A DNA stretch of 25,095 bases from Terrimesophilobacter sp044508495. GTDB lineage: Bacteria; Actinomycetota; Actinomycetes; Actinomycetales; Microbacteriaceae. The DNA is taken from NCBI GenBank assembly GCA_044508495.1, contig JBIQHP010000021.1:1-25095 (forward strand), given 5' to 3'. Below, piece after piece: positions 8,768 through 16,310 of the stretch. How positions within the stretch are numbered: position 1 is the first letter of the stretch; every line of letters starts with the position of its first letter. Both the position numbers and the translations under genes were made by a program. Below the pieces are notes generated by a model. The model was not told the origin of the DNA. It was given only the letters and a program-made list of their open reading frames with translations, and ran no database searches.

Positions 8768-9760
8768 TCAGTCCGTGGGGATGCGGGCGAGCACCTCCTG
8801 TGGCGTGAGGAACCCGCCTCCGGCCTCGACCTCGTGCACGAGCTCGACGAGCGCGGCGTTGACCGGTGCGGTCCTGCCCGCGGCGACGGCGGCCTCCACG
8901 ATGGCGCCGTTGAGATAGTCGATCTCGGTCCTGCGGCCGTGCCGGATGCTCTGGAGCGTCGACCCCGGGTTGGGCGTCGGCCCCATGCGCCGCCTCATGG
9001 CGAGCGGGAGCAGCTGGCCGGCCCAGAGCGGGAGCCTGCGGAACACGCGGAGGACGCCGTTCGAGAGCCCCTGGAGCCTGGCGAACCGGATCCCGGCGGC
9101 CACGCCCACGTCCACGGCCTCTCGCATGCTGCGCGTGAGCACCCGCCGCAGCGAGCGATCGGCGATCGTCGCCTGCGCGCTCAGCCCGGTGATCGCCGGG
9201 AGCGCGTTGATCTGGTTCACGATGAGCTTCGACCACTGCGCGCCGGCGAAGTCGTGGGCGACGGTCACGGGCATGACCGCGCCCAGCACGTTCGCCGCGT
9301 ACTGGACCTCGAGGCCGTTCCCCTCGTTCCCGAGGCAGGTGCTGCCCGGCGTCGTCACCGTCACGACGCCGGGGGAGAGGGAGGAGGCGGCGAACAGGGC
9401 GAGGCCGCCGACGACATCCGAGTGCCGCAGGACGCTGCGCGTCGTGACGATCGCGAGGAGGCCGTTCTGCACGACGACGACCGGGATGCCCCGGAGCCAC
9501 TCGGCGTTCTCCCGGAGGGCGGGGGCGGCGTCGAGGGCCTTGGTCGCGACGATCGCGAGCTGCGGCGCGCGCGTGAGCCTCTCGTTCGCCTCGACGCGGG
9601 CGAGATGATCGCCCCAGGCGCCGCCGAGTGAGAGGCCGTGCGCGCGGATGGCCTCCAGGTTCTCTCCGCGCGCGGTCACCTCAACCTCGTGCCCGCCGCG
9701 ATCGAGCAGGGCGGCGATGGTTCCCCCGACGGCCCCCGCGCCGATGACCGCTACCCTCAT
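8768..9760 (-). CDS. 2-dehydropantoate 2-reductase family oxidoreductase (PanE/ApbA)
   Basis: This 330-residue NADPH-dependent reductase belongs to the ketopantoate reductase (PanE/ApbA) family, whose classic member makes pantoate for coenzyme A. The N-terminal Rossmann motif is MRVAVIGAGAVGGTIAALL. VATKALD holds the conserved Lys region, and WSKLIVNQINALPAITGL aligns with the family K-x4-N motif that contacts substrate. The C-terminal domain (PA-type all-helical fold) fills residues of about 180-330. No pantothenate gene lies nearby, so a related keto-acid substrate is possible and I do not assign panE. The ATG at 9760 lies seven bases after a -10 box without a ribosome site. The neighbour downstream is convergent. 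Confidence 0.85.
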   Translation of the reverse strand: MRVAVIGAGAVGGTIAALLDRGGHEVEVTARGENLEAIRAHGLSLGGAWGDHLARVEANERLTRAPQLAIVATKALDAAPALRENAEWLRGIPVVVVQNGLLAIVTTRSVLRHSDVVGGLALFAASSLSPGVVTVTTPGSTCLGNEGNGLEVQYAANVLGAVMPVTVAHDFAGAQWSKLIVNQINALPAITGLSAQATIADRSLRRVLTRSMREAVDVGVAAGIRFARLQGLSNGVLRVFRRLPLWAGQLLPLAMRRRMGPTPNPGSTLQSIRHGRRTEIDYLNGAIVEAAVAAGRTAPVNAALVELVHEVEAGGGFLTPQEVLARIPTD

Positions 9761-9767
9761 GATCCGA

Positions 9768-9773
9768 ATCCTA
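9768..9773 (-). promoter_or_regulatory. Leaderless promoter -10 element of the PanE-family gene
   Basis: TAGGAT on the minus strand is followed by seven bases and the ATG at 9760, with no Shine-Dalgarno sequence between. The divergent truB -10 box (9806-9811) lies about 32 bases away. Confidence 0.5.
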
Positions 9774-9805
9774 CGTCGCCCGCCTGCATCCACGGCCAGG
9801 ATTGG

Positions 9806-9811
9806 TAACCT
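9806..9811 (+). promoter_or_regulatory. Possible -10 element of truB
   Basis: TAACCT is followed by six bases and a GTG at 9818. That GTG opens only a five-codon frame, GTG-ACG-GAG-ACC-AGG-TGA (9818-9835), whose stop overlaps the in-frame truB GTG at 9832. With transcription starting near 9818, the truB candidate start at 9814 would not be in the message. Confidence 0.4.
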
Positions 9812-9831
9812 CGGTGGGTGACGGAGACCAG

Positions 9832-10734
9832 GTGAGGGAGCCCCAGGTGCGCGGCGGCGTGCTCTTCGTCGACAAGAGCGGCGGCATGACGAGCCACGAC
9901 GTCGTGGCACGTGTCAGGAGACTCGCCGGCACGCGCCGGGTCGGCCACGCGGGAACCCTCGACCCCATGGCGACCGGGCTCCTCGTCCTGGGCCTCGGCT
10001 CCGCGACGCGGCTCCTCACCTATCTCGTCGGCCTCGACAAGGAGTACCTCGCCACGATCCGCCTGGGCGCGTCGACGCCCTCGGACGATGCCGACAGCCC
10101 GGTCGATCGCATCGCCGATGCCGACCGGCTCGCCGCGGTCACCCGGGAGCGGCTCCACGCCGCGATCGCCTCGCTCACCGGCGAGATCCGGCAGGTTCCC
10201 TCGACCGTGAGCGCGATCAAGGTCGACGGCCGTCGCGCCTACGCTCGGGCGCGAGCCGGCGAGGCGGTCGAGCTCGGATCGCGCGCCGTCACGGTCTCGG
10301 TCTTCGAGGCGCTCGCCATCCGGCACGGCGAGTTCCTCGACCTCGACGTCCGGGTCGAGTGCTCGACCGGCACCTACGTCCGCGCGCTCGCCCGCGATCT
10401 CGGCCGCGCCCTCGGCGTGGGCGGGCATCTCACGGCGCTGCGCCGCACGCGCGTCGGACCCTTCCGGGTCGACGACGCCCGCCCGCTCGAGGCGATCGAC
10501 GTCGCGACCGACCGGCTCGAGCCGGCCGCGGTGGCGCGGGAACTCTTCCCGGTGCTCGAGCTCTCGGCCGCCGGGGCCGTCGACCTCGGGCACGGCAAGC
10601 GGCTCGGTGTCGCGCATCCGGATGGCGGCCCGCTCGCGGCGATCGCCCCGGACGGCCGGCTCGTCGGCCTCGTGACCGTCGAGGACGGCACGGCGAAGCC
10701 CCTCGTCAACTTCCCGCAGGAGGAGTCCCCATGA
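9832..10734 (+). CDS. truB: tRNA pseudouridine(55) synthase TruB
   Basis: TruB isomerises uridine 55 in the T-arm of tRNAs to pseudouridine. The protein has the N-terminal VDKSGGMTSHDVV, then HAGTLDPMATGLLVLGLG with the catalytic Asp, and the VSAIKVDGRRAYARAR and STGTYVRALARDLG motifs of the family. A C-terminal PUA-like extension follows. The frame is open upstream, so starts at GTG 9814, 9832 and 9847 all need weighing. 9832 has GGAG five bases before it and gives 300 residues. 9847 has GAGGGAG six bases before it and gives 295. The stop overlaps the ATG of the next gene (ATGA at 10731), which implies coupled translation. In many actinobacteria ribF directly follows truB; here two membrane proteins lie between. 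Confidence 0.93.
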   Translation: MREPQVRGGVLFVDKSGGMTSHDVVARVRRLAGTRRVGHAGTLDPMATGLLVLGLGSATRLLTYLVGLDKEYLATIRLGASTPSDDADSPVDRIADADRLAAVTRERLHAAIASLTGEIRQVPSTVSAIKVDGRRAYARARAGEAVELGSRAVTVSVFEALAIRHGEFLDLDVRVECSTGTYVRALARDLGRALGVGGHLTALRRTRVGPFRVDDARPLEAIDVATDRLEPAAVARELFPVLELSAAGAVDLGHGKRLGVAHPDGGPLAAIAPDGRLVGLVTVEDGTAKPLVNFPQEESP

Positions 10735-11099
10735 TCGACTGGTTCTCCTGGGTGCAGGTCGGCGTCGCCGTGCTCGCCGGCCTGTTCGCCCTCGTCGCCG
10801 GCCTCGCCGGGCGCAAGCCCGACGACTACAGCCTCGGCGCCGTGCTCCTCGTCGAGGCCCTGCTCGTCGTGCAGCTCGTCGTCGCCCTGCTCGCGCCCGC
10901 CTTCGGCAACTCGCCGACCGGCAATCCGCTCGAGTTCTACACCTATCTCGTCTCGGCGATCCTCCTCCTGCCGCTCGCAGCGTTCTGGGCGCTCGTCGAG
11001 CGCACGCGCTGGAGCACCGTCGTCCTCGGGGTGGCCGCGCTCGCCGTCGCGATCATGGTGTACCGCATGCTGCAGATCTGGACCGTGCAGCTCGTCTGA
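10731..11099 (+). CDS. Small four-helix membrane protein, function unknown
   Basis: This 122-residue protein is almost entirely hydrophobic, with four predicted membrane segments at about residues 8-27, 36-59, 70-91 and 97-114. They are separated by short loops such as GRKPDDYSLG and SPTGNPLEFY. No catalytic motif is visible. Its ATG overlaps the truB stop by four bases, and AGGAGG just upstream at the end of truB is a good ribosome site, so it is translated with truB. Proteins like this recur between truB and ribF in Microbacteriaceae as far as I recall, but I cannot name a family or function. Confidence 0.8.
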   Translation: MIDWFSWVQVGVAVLAGLFALVAGLAGRKPDDYSLGAVLLVEALLVVQLVVALLAPAFGNSPTGNPLEFYTYLVSAILLLPLAAFWALVERTRWSTVVLGVAALAVAIMVYRMLQIWTVQLV

Positions 11100-11127
11100 T
11101 GCGGATCGGAGCGAGTCGGGAATCGCC

Positions 11128-11133
11128 TAATCT
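11128..11133 (+). promoter_or_regulatory. Leaderless promoter -10 element
   Basis: TAATCT is followed by seven bases and the ATG at 11141, with no ribosome binding site between. This would let the second membrane protein and ribF be transcribed independently of truB. Confidence 0.55.
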
Positions 11134-11140
11134 TGAACCG

Positions 11141-11587
11141 ATGGACTCTTCAGAACCCTCCCCGCGAACGCCGCGCGTGCGCGGTGTCGGCCGCGTGCTC
11201 ATCGTCGTCTACGGCATCCTCGCCCTCGCCGCGACGGGGCGCTCCTTCGTGCAGATCGCCACGAAGTTCGAGCACGCGCCGCTCGCCTACCTGCTCTCGG
11301 CGCTCTCCGCCGTGGTCTACATCGTGGCCACGATCGCGCTCGTCAAGCGGGGGGCCGCCTGGTACCGCGTCGCCTGGATCACGATCGCCTTCGAACTCGT
11401 CGGCGTGCTCGTCGTCGGGGTCCTGAGCGTCTTCGACGCCGAGCTCTTCCCGAGCGACACCGTCTGGTCGGTCTTCGGTCGCGGCTACCTGTTCGTGCCC
11501 CTCGTCCTGCCCGTCCTGGGGATGATCTGGCTCTCGACGAGCGGTCGTCCCGGGCGGGAAGCCCAGGACGCCGGCGGGGCGATGTGA
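11141..11587 (+). CDS. Four-helix membrane protein, function unknown
   Basis: This 148-residue protein has a short charged Pro/Arg-rich N-terminus (SSEPSPRTPRVRG). Four hydrophobic segments follow, at about residues 17-36, 47-66, 76-97 and 112-132, and the hydrophilic tail is Gly/Arg-rich. No motif points to a function. The frame is open back to 11099, but ATG 11141 is preceded by a clear -10 box at the leaderless distance, so I chose it. The stop abuts the ribF start: GTG of ribF begins one base before this TGA (11584-11587), so the two are translationally coupled. It may be an accessory membrane protein of unknown role. Confidence 0.78.
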   Translation: MDSSEPSPRTPRVRGVGRVLIVVYGILALAATGRSFVQIATKFEHAPLAYLLSALSAVVYIVATIALVKRGAAWYRVAWITIAFELVGVLVVGVLSVFDAELFPSDTVWSVFGRGYLFVPLVLPVLGMIWLSTSGRPGREAQDAGGAM

Positions 11588-12540
11588 AGGTCTTCACCGC
11601 CCTCGCGGAGGTCCCCGCCGGCTTCGGCCCCTCCGCCATCACGATCGGCAAGTTCGACGGCGTGCACATCGGCCATCACCGGATGATCGACCGGATGCTC
11701 CTGGAGGCGCGTCGCGACTCGCTCGTCCCGACGGTCCTGACCTTCGACCGCAACCCCCTGAGCCTCCTGGCGCCCGGCTCGTGCCCGCCCTCGCTCATCA
11801 GCAACGCCCAGAAGCTCGAGCTGCTCGAGCGCTGCGGCCTCGCGGCCACCGTTATGCTCGCCTTCGACCGCGCCTTCAGCGAGCAGGCGCCCGAGGACTT
11901 CGTCGAGAGCGTCCTCGTCCGGACACTCGCGGCGAAGGTCCTCTACGTCGGCCCCGACTTCCGGTTCGGCAGGGGCGGGAAGGGCGATGTCGCGCTCCTC
12001 GAGGAGCTCGGCCGTCGCGACGGATTCGAGGTCCGCCACGTCGAGGTCGTCGAGCACGGGGGGCGGCGCGTGTCCTCGACCCGGGTCCGCGAGCTCCTCG
12101 CCGAGGGGAGCGTGCGGGAGGCGGGAGAGCTGCTCGGCCGGCGTCCCGCGGTGCGCGGGACCGTCGTGCGGGGTGCGAGGCGGGGTCGCCTGCTCGGTTT
12201 CCCGACGGCGAACCTCGCGCCGGAGGCAGAGGGGCTCGTGCCGGCCGACGGCGTCTACGCGGCCTGGGCGGCGGTCGGCGGCGATCGGTTCCCGGCGGCC
12301 GTCTCGATCGGGAACAACCCGACCTTCAAGGGGGTTCCGGCGCGTCAGGTCGAGGCGCATCTTCTCTCACCCGGCTTCGGGGAGCTCGACATCGACCTCT
12401 ACGGGAGGACGATCGAGCTCGAGTTCGTCGACCGCATCCGGGGGATGGAGAGGTTCGACGGCGTCGACGCGCTCGTCGCCCGGATCACGGCGGATGTCGA
12501 GGCTGTCCGGCGCATCCTCGCCGTCGGCCCGAAGCCGTGA
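11584..12540 (+). CDS. ribF: Bifunctional riboflavin kinase/FAD synthetase RibF
   Basis: RibF phosphorylates riboflavin to FMN and adenylates FMN to FAD. The 318-residue protein carries the N-terminal FAD synthetase (nucleotidyltransferase) domain at about 1-180, with TIGKFDGVHIGHHRM (a G-x-FDGVHxGH type site), VLTFDRNP, VGPDFRFGRGGKGD and SSTRVRELL. The C-terminal riboflavin kinase domain (about 185-318) contains GRLLGFPTANL, SIGNNPTF and VEAHLLSPG...DLYG, matching the family motifs. It starts with GTG overlapping the previous stop and ends overlapping the GTG of the MFS gene, so three genes are tightly coupled. Linkage to truB is a usual actinobacterial arrangement. Confidence 0.96.
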   Translation: MKVFTALAEVPAGFGPSAITIGKFDGVHIGHHRMIDRMLLEARRDSLVPTVLTFDRNPLSLLAPGSCPPSLISNAQKLELLERCGLAATVMLAFDRAFSEQAPEDFVESVLVRTLAAKVLYVGPDFRFGRGGKGDVALLEELGRRDGFEVRHVEVVEHGGRRVSSTRVRELLAEGSVREAGELLGRRPAVRGTVVRGARRGRLLGFPTANLAPEAEGLVPADGVYAAWAAVGGDRFPAAVSIGNNPTFKGVPARQVEAHLLSPGFGELDIDLYGRTIELEFVDRIRGMERFDGVDALVARITADVEAVRRILAVGPKP

Positions 12541-13778
12541 CGCGCCCGGCCCCGCGCGCCCTCCTGGCCGGCCGCACCCTCGCGTTCCTCGGCATCGTGC
12601 TCGTCTCCGCGAGCCTGCGCACCGCGGCGACCTCGCTCTCGCCAATCGTCGGAGCCGTGGGCTCGGAGATCCGTCTCGACGTCGTGGGCCTCGGCATCCT
12701 CGGGATGCTCCCCCCGGTCATGTTCGCCCTCGCCGGCCTGCTCGCGCCCCGCATCTCGCACCGGCTCGGACTCGAGCGGTTCCTCATCCTCGCGATCGCG
12801 GCCATGGTCGTGGGCCTCGCCGCGCGGGCGGTCGCAGGGGAGTACGGGCTGCTGTTCGCCGGAACCCTCGTCGCGCTCGCCGCCGCGGGAGTCGGGAACA
12901 TCCTCCTGCCGCCCCTCGTCAAGCGCTACTTCCCGGACCGGGTCGGCCTCATGACCTCGCTCTACGCGACGTGCGTCTCGCTCGGGACGGTGCTCCCGCC
13001 GGCCTTCGCCTTCCCGGTGGCCGATCTCGCGGGATGGCGCACCTCGCTCGCGGTGTGGGCGGTGCTCGCGTTCCTGAGCCTCCCGCCGTGGATCTCGGTC
13101 CTCATCCAGAACCGGCGGCGCGTGCGCGCCGCGGCCCTCGGACCCGAGCCGGAGCCCGAGGAGCCTAGTCCGGGGATGATCGGGCGGGTCTGGCACTCGA
13201 AGATCGCCTGGACCCTCGCGATCGTCTTCTCGATCACCTCGTTCCAGGCCTATTCGATGTTCGCCTGGCTGCCCGCGATGCTCGTCGACCAGGCGGGGGT
13301 GAGCGAGTTCGAGGCCGGTCTCCTGCTGGCGTTCTGGGGCGTGCTCGGCATGGTCACCTCGATCCTCGCGCCCATCCTGAGCGCGCGGCTGTCGAACGTC
13401 GGCTGGATCCTCCACGTGGGCGGTGCCGGCTTCGTCCTCGGCTATCTCGGCCTGCTGCTCGCCCCCGGGGTCTCGCCGTGGCTGTGGATCTCCCTGTGCG
13501 GCATCGGGCAGGGGATCTTCCCGGCGTGCCTGGCTCTCATCAACCTGCGCACCCGAACGCATGAGGGATCGATCGCGCTGAGCGGCTTCGCCCAGAGCAT
13601 CGGCTACACGCTCGCCGCGCTCGGACCGCTGCTCGTCGGCGTGCTGCACGACCTCACGGGGGGCTGGGGGGCCTCGCTCGTGCTGCTCGCCGCGACCTCG
13701 GCGCTCTTCGTCTACTTCGGGGTCGTCCTGCGGCGCCCGCGCTTCGTGGAGGACGAGACCGCGACGAGGGCCGGCTGA
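12537..13778 (+). CDS. MFS transporter, CynX/NimT-like
   Basis: This 413-residue major facilitator superfamily protein has about twelve hydrophobic segments split into two halves by a hydrophilic loop at about 187-215 (rich in Arg and Glu/Pro). The start region LVSASLRTAATSLSPIVGAV and later FQAYSMFAWLPAMLVDQAGVS resemble the CynX/NimT subfamily, named after cyanate and 2-nitroimidazole transport proteins. The real substrate cannot be read from the sequence. Its GTG overlaps the ribF stop by three bases, so it is co-translated with ribF. Flavin-related transport is conceivable from position alone, but subfamily membership argues against taking that seriously. The gene ends 15 bases from the convergent ROK kinase gene, and no terminator hairpin is visible there. 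Confidence 0.87.
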   Translation: MTRPAPRALLAGRTLAFLGIVLVSASLRTAATSLSPIVGAVGSEIRLDVVGLGILGMLPPVMFALAGLLAPRISHRLGLERFLILAIAAMVVGLAARAVAGEYGLLFAGTLVALAAAGVGNILLPPLVKRYFPDRVGLMTSLYATCVSLGTVLPPAFAFPVADLAGWRTSLAVWAVLAFLSLPPWISVLIQNRRRVRAAALGPEPEPEEPSPGMIGRVWHSKIAWTLAIVFSITSFQAYSMFAWLPAMLVDQAGVSEFEAGLLLAFWGVLGMVTSILAPILSARLSNVGWILHVGGAGFVLGYLGLLLAPGVSPWLWISLCGIGQGIFPACLALINLRTRTHEGSIALSGFAQSIGYTLAALGPLLVGVLHDLTGGWGASLVLLAATSALFVYFGVVLRRPRFVEDETATRAG

Positions 13779-13793
13779 GCGGGCGCCGACCGT

Positions 13794-14723
13794 TCAGAGC
13801 AGGTCGGCGCAGTGCACGAGCGCGGCCGCGCCGACGAGCGGCCCGCTGTCGGACAGCCGGGAGGGCACGACGCGGACCTTCCTCGTGAACTCGAATCCGC
13901 TGTGCTCGTCGATGCCGGTCCTGATGTGGTCGAAGAGCTCGGGAGTGGCTCTCGAGAATCCACCGCCGATCGCGACGAGCTCGAGGTCGACGAGCGCGGT
14001 CACCGAGCCGATCGCCCGCCCGATCGCCCGCCCGGCGCGGGCGATCGCCGCGCGGGCGACGCCGTCCCCCGCGGAGTAGCTCTCGGCGAGCTCTTCGCCC
14101 GTCGTGCCGGTCCAACCCTGCTCGCGCGCCCAGGCGACGCTGCGCGGACCCGAGGCCACGGCCTCGAGGCAGCCGCGGCCGCCGCAGGCGCAGGGGTCGT
14201 CGAAGCCGGTGACCTCGACGTGCCCGACGTGCCCCGCGTTCCCGGTCGGGCCAGGCACGGCCCGCCCGCCGAGGATGAGACCGCCTCCGACCCCGGTCGA
14301 GACGACCATGCCCATGACGTCGTCGACCCCTCGCGCCGCCCCGACCCAGTGCTCGGCGAGGGCGATGCACAGTCCGTCCATGCGCAGCGTCACGGGGATC
14401 GAGGGGGTGGAGTCCTCGACGAGCTCGCGGAGCGGGAAGTCGCGCCAGACGGGGAGGTTGAGCGGCGAGACGAGTCCCTCCGCCTGCCGGATGGGTCCGG
14501 CCGCTCCGATGCCGGCTCCCACGATCCGGTCTCCTCCGGATGCCGCCCCGAGCGCGAGGGCGACGACCGAGCGCACGCTCGCGGCGAGCTCCTCAGAACT
14601 CTTCGCCGCGCCCGTTGGCTCCCGGAACCGGCTCCCCTCGATCAGCCTGCCGGCGGAGTCGACGAGTGCGGCCTCGACCTTCGTGCCGCCCAGGTCGAGC
14701 GCGAGGGCGAGGTCGGCGGGCAT
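13794..14723 (-). CDS. ROK family sugar kinase (glucokinase-like)
   Basis: This 309-residue ROK protein probably phosphorylates a hexose or derivative with ATP. The N-terminal phosphate-binding loop is LALDLGGTKVEAALVD. The acidic residue of the catalytic region is kept in TLRMDGLCIALAEHWVGAARG, although the usual Asn-Asp-x-Asn reads Met-Asp-Gly-Leu here. The ROK zinc signature is complete (GHVGHVEVTGF, then CACGGRGCLEA), supporting a structural zinc. There is no N-terminal DNA-binding domain, so it is an enzyme type and not an NagC-type repressor. The ATG at 14723 is six bases from a -10 box on the minus strand. It diverges from the SRPBCC gene across only 40 bases. Substrate is not assignable. 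Confidence 0.88.
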   Translation of the reverse strand: MPADLALALDLGGTKVEAALVDSAGRLIEGSRFREPTGAAKSSEELAASVRSVVALALGAASGGDRIVGAGIGAAGPIRQAEGLVSPLNLPVWRDFPLRELVEDSTPSIPVTLRMDGLCIALAEHWVGAARGVDDVMGMVVSTGVGGGLILGGRAVPGPTGNAGHVGHVEVTGFDDPCACGGRGCLEAVASGPRSVAWAREQGWTGTTGEELAESYSAGDGVARAAIARAGRAIGRAIGSVTALVDLELVAIGGGFSRATPELFDHIRTGIDEHSGFEFTRKVRVVPSRLSDSGPLVGAAALVHCADLL

Positions 14724-14729
14724 GTACCG

Positions 14730-14735
14730 AGCCTA
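14730..14735 (-). promoter_or_regulatory. Leaderless promoter -10 element of the ROK kinase gene
   Basis: TAGGCT on the minus strand is six bases before the ATG at 14723, with no Shine-Dalgarno site between. It is one half of a divergent promoter pair squeezed into 40 bases. Confidence 0.55.
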
Positions 14736-14751
14736 TTGCGGAGGCTGCGCG

Positions 14752-14757
14752 TAGGGT
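14752..14757 (+). promoter_or_regulatory. Leaderless promoter -10 element of the SRPBCC gene
   Basis: TAGGGT is six bases before the ATG at 14764. Its -35 region would overlap the opposing ROK promoter, so the two divergent units may interfere with each other. Confidence 0.5.
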
Positions 14758-14763
14758 TGCAGC

Positions 14764-15249
14764 ATGACCCCCGCCCCGCTGGAACTCGTCTTCGAGCGAA
14801 GTCTCGAGTTCCCGCCCTCGGTCGTCTTCGACGCGCTCATCGAGCCCGACCTCCTCGTCGGCTGGCTCGCGGAGGCCGATGTCGAGCCGCAACTCGGCGG
14901 ATGCTACGACCTCGTGTGGCTCACGAGCTCGAGCTATCCGCCCACCCGAGGCACCATCACGACGCTCGAGGAGCCAGAGCTCCTCGAGATCGAGACCGAC
15001 AACCGGGGCGATCTCTCCTTCCGGCTCGCGAGCCGGCCCGGCGGCCCCTTCGGGACGACGACCGCGCTCGTCACGACCGTGCGCGCGACGGTGGACGCCG
15101 CCTTCGTGCCGCGCGTCAAGGCCGACTGGCTGAGCAGCCTCGACCAGCTCGACGCGCTCCTGCGCGGGCAGCCGGTCGACTGGGCGAACTGGGATCGGGA
15201 TCGCTCGGTGGCCTGGCGGGAATATCTCGCCGAAGCGGGCGGTCGCTGA
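14764..15249 (+). CDS. SRPBCC/AHSA1-like domain protein
   Basis: This 161-residue protein has the start-related lipid-transfer (SRPBCC) fold of the AHSA1-like group. The family start pattern is visible as LVFERSLEFPPSVVFDALIEPDLLVGWL, followed by a strand region with GGCYDLVWL and a C-terminal helix (WLSSLDQLDALLRGQP) that in this fold closes the ligand cavity. Such proteins bind hydrophobic ligands or act as stress-linked accessory factors; no enzyme activity can be inferred. The ATG is preceded by a -10 box at the leaderless distance. It diverges from the ROK kinase gene and is followed by the 119-base control region of the deo operon. Family call secure, role unknown. Confidence 0.82.
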   Translation: MTPAPLELVFERSLEFPPSVVFDALIEPDLLVGWLAEADVEPQLGGCYDLVWLTSSSYPPTRGTITTLEEPELLEIETDNRGDLSFRLASRPGGPFGTTTALVTTVRATVDAAFVPRVKADWLSSLDQLDALLRGQPVDWANWDRDRSVAWREYLAEAGGR

Positions 15250-15270
15250 GCGGGCCCGAGGCGTCCATCT

Positions 15271-15306
15271 GAGCATCCGTCTGCTCGTTGGGTGCTCATA
15301 TGAGCA
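15271..15306. promoter_or_regulatory. Operator-like array of GAGCA/TGCTC half-sites
   Basis: Four half-sites lie in 36 bases: GAGCA (15271-15275), TGCTC (15282-15286), TGCTC (15293-15297) and GAGCA (15302-15306). The last two form a perfect 14-base palindrome, TGCTCATATGAGCA. The first three are spaced 11 bases apart, close to one helical turn. The array sits just upstream of the promoter of a SorC/DeoR-type regulator, so autoregulation by that protein is likely. The link to the regulator is inference. Confidence 0.65.
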
Positions 15307-15322
15307 GTTGAGGCCACGGATG

Positions 15323-15351
15323 TTGAGAATCGCGACGCGCCTGCCTAACCT
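15323..15351 (+). promoter_or_regulatory. -35/-10 promoter of the deo operon
   Basis: TTGAGA (15323-15328) and TAACCT (15346-15351) are separated by exactly 17 bases, the standard sigma-70-type spacing. Unlike most promoters in the window it has a leader with a strong ribosome site (GGGGGAGGAGG) before the ATG at 15369. The operator array ends 16 bases upstream of the -35 box. Confidence 0.6.
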
Positions 15352-15368
15352 GAGGGGGAGGAGGCTCC

Positions 15369-16310
15369 ATGTCCGCGACGATCGCCGACCCCGAGATGCT
15401 CGCCGTGCGCATCGCCGAGCTCTATTACGACGAGAACAAGACGCAGGACGAGATCGGCGCCATCCTCGGCGTCACGCGCTGGAAGGTCGGGAGGATCCTC
15501 ACGAGAGCGCGTGAAGAGGGGATCGTGCGCATCGAGATCGTGCATCCGCGCGCTCGCCGGCTCGGCGTCGAGCGCGAGCTGCGGGATCGGTTCGGCCTCG
15601 AGGACGCCGTCGTCGTGCCGCTCGCCGACGATCTGCGCGGGGCCGTGGCCCGGGCCGCGGCCGACTACCTCACGGCGCTGCGTCCGGTCCCGAGGACTCT
15701 TGGGATCAGCTGGGGGAGGACGCTCGACGACGTCGCGCATCATCTCGGGCTCGGCTGGTCGACCGGGGTCGACGTCGTGCAGATCAACGGCGGGGTGAGC
15801 CTCAACAAGCGCGCGGGCACCGCCTCGACGACCGCGGTCGAGATCGCGCGGAAGGGCCGGGGCGAGGCGACCCTGCTCCCGAGCCCGGCCATCCTGGAGC
15901 GCCTCGAGACCAAGCGCGCGATCGAGGGCGACCGCACCGTCGCGGCCGTGCTCGACCGCGCGGCGAAGGCGGACGCCTACCTCTACAGCGCAGGCGTGGC
16001 CGACGAGTCGTCGGTGCTCGTCGAGACGGGGTATCTCGGTCGCGAGGACGTCGCCGAGCTCGTGCGCAAGGGCGCCGTCGGCGATGTCGTCGGGCGCTAC
16101 ATCGACGCGAACGGCAACCCGGTCGATCCCGGCCTCGACGAGCGCACGGTGGGCCTGGGTCTCGACGACCTGCGGCGCTCGGCCAGGGCGATCCTCGTCG
16201 TCGCCGGCGAGGCGAAGCATCCGATCGCTCGCGCGGTCGTCACGAGCGGCCTGTGCAGCACGATCGTGACCGACGAGGCGACCGCGGCAGCACTTCTGGA
16301 GGAATCATGA
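15369..16310 (+). CDS. deoR: SorC/DeoR-type sugar-binding transcriptional regulator
   Basis: This 313-residue regulator of the SorC family combines an N-terminal helix-turn-helix with a sugar-phosphate-binding domain. The HTH is at about residues 24-48 (TQDEIGAILGVTRWKVGRIL), and the effector domain from about 60 includes GISWGRTLDDVAHHL, VQINGGVSLNKRA and the C-terminal GVKGAAR-like region, seen here as a related GLCSTIVTDEATAAALL ending. The Bacillus DeoR repressor of deoxyribonucleoside genes belongs to this family and responds to deoxyribose-5-phosphate. Position directly before deoC supports the same role here. A half-site array lies upstream of its promoter. Its TGA overlaps the deoC ATG (ATGA), so the two are translated together. 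Confidence 0.88.
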   Translation: MSATIADPEMLAVRIAELYYDENKTQDEIGAILGVTRWKVGRILTRAREEGIVRIEIVHPRARRLGVERELRDRFGLEDAVVVPLADDLRGAVARAAADYLTALRPVPRTLGISWGRTLDDVAHHLGLGWSTGVDVVQINGGVSLNKRAGTASTTAVEIARKGRGEATLLPSPAILERLETKRAIEGDRTVAAVLDRAAKADAYLYSAGVADESSVLVETGYLGREDVAELVRKGAVGDVVGRYIDANGNPVDPGLDERTVGLGLDDLRRSARAILVVAGEAKHPIARAVVTSGLCSTIVTDEATAAALLEES

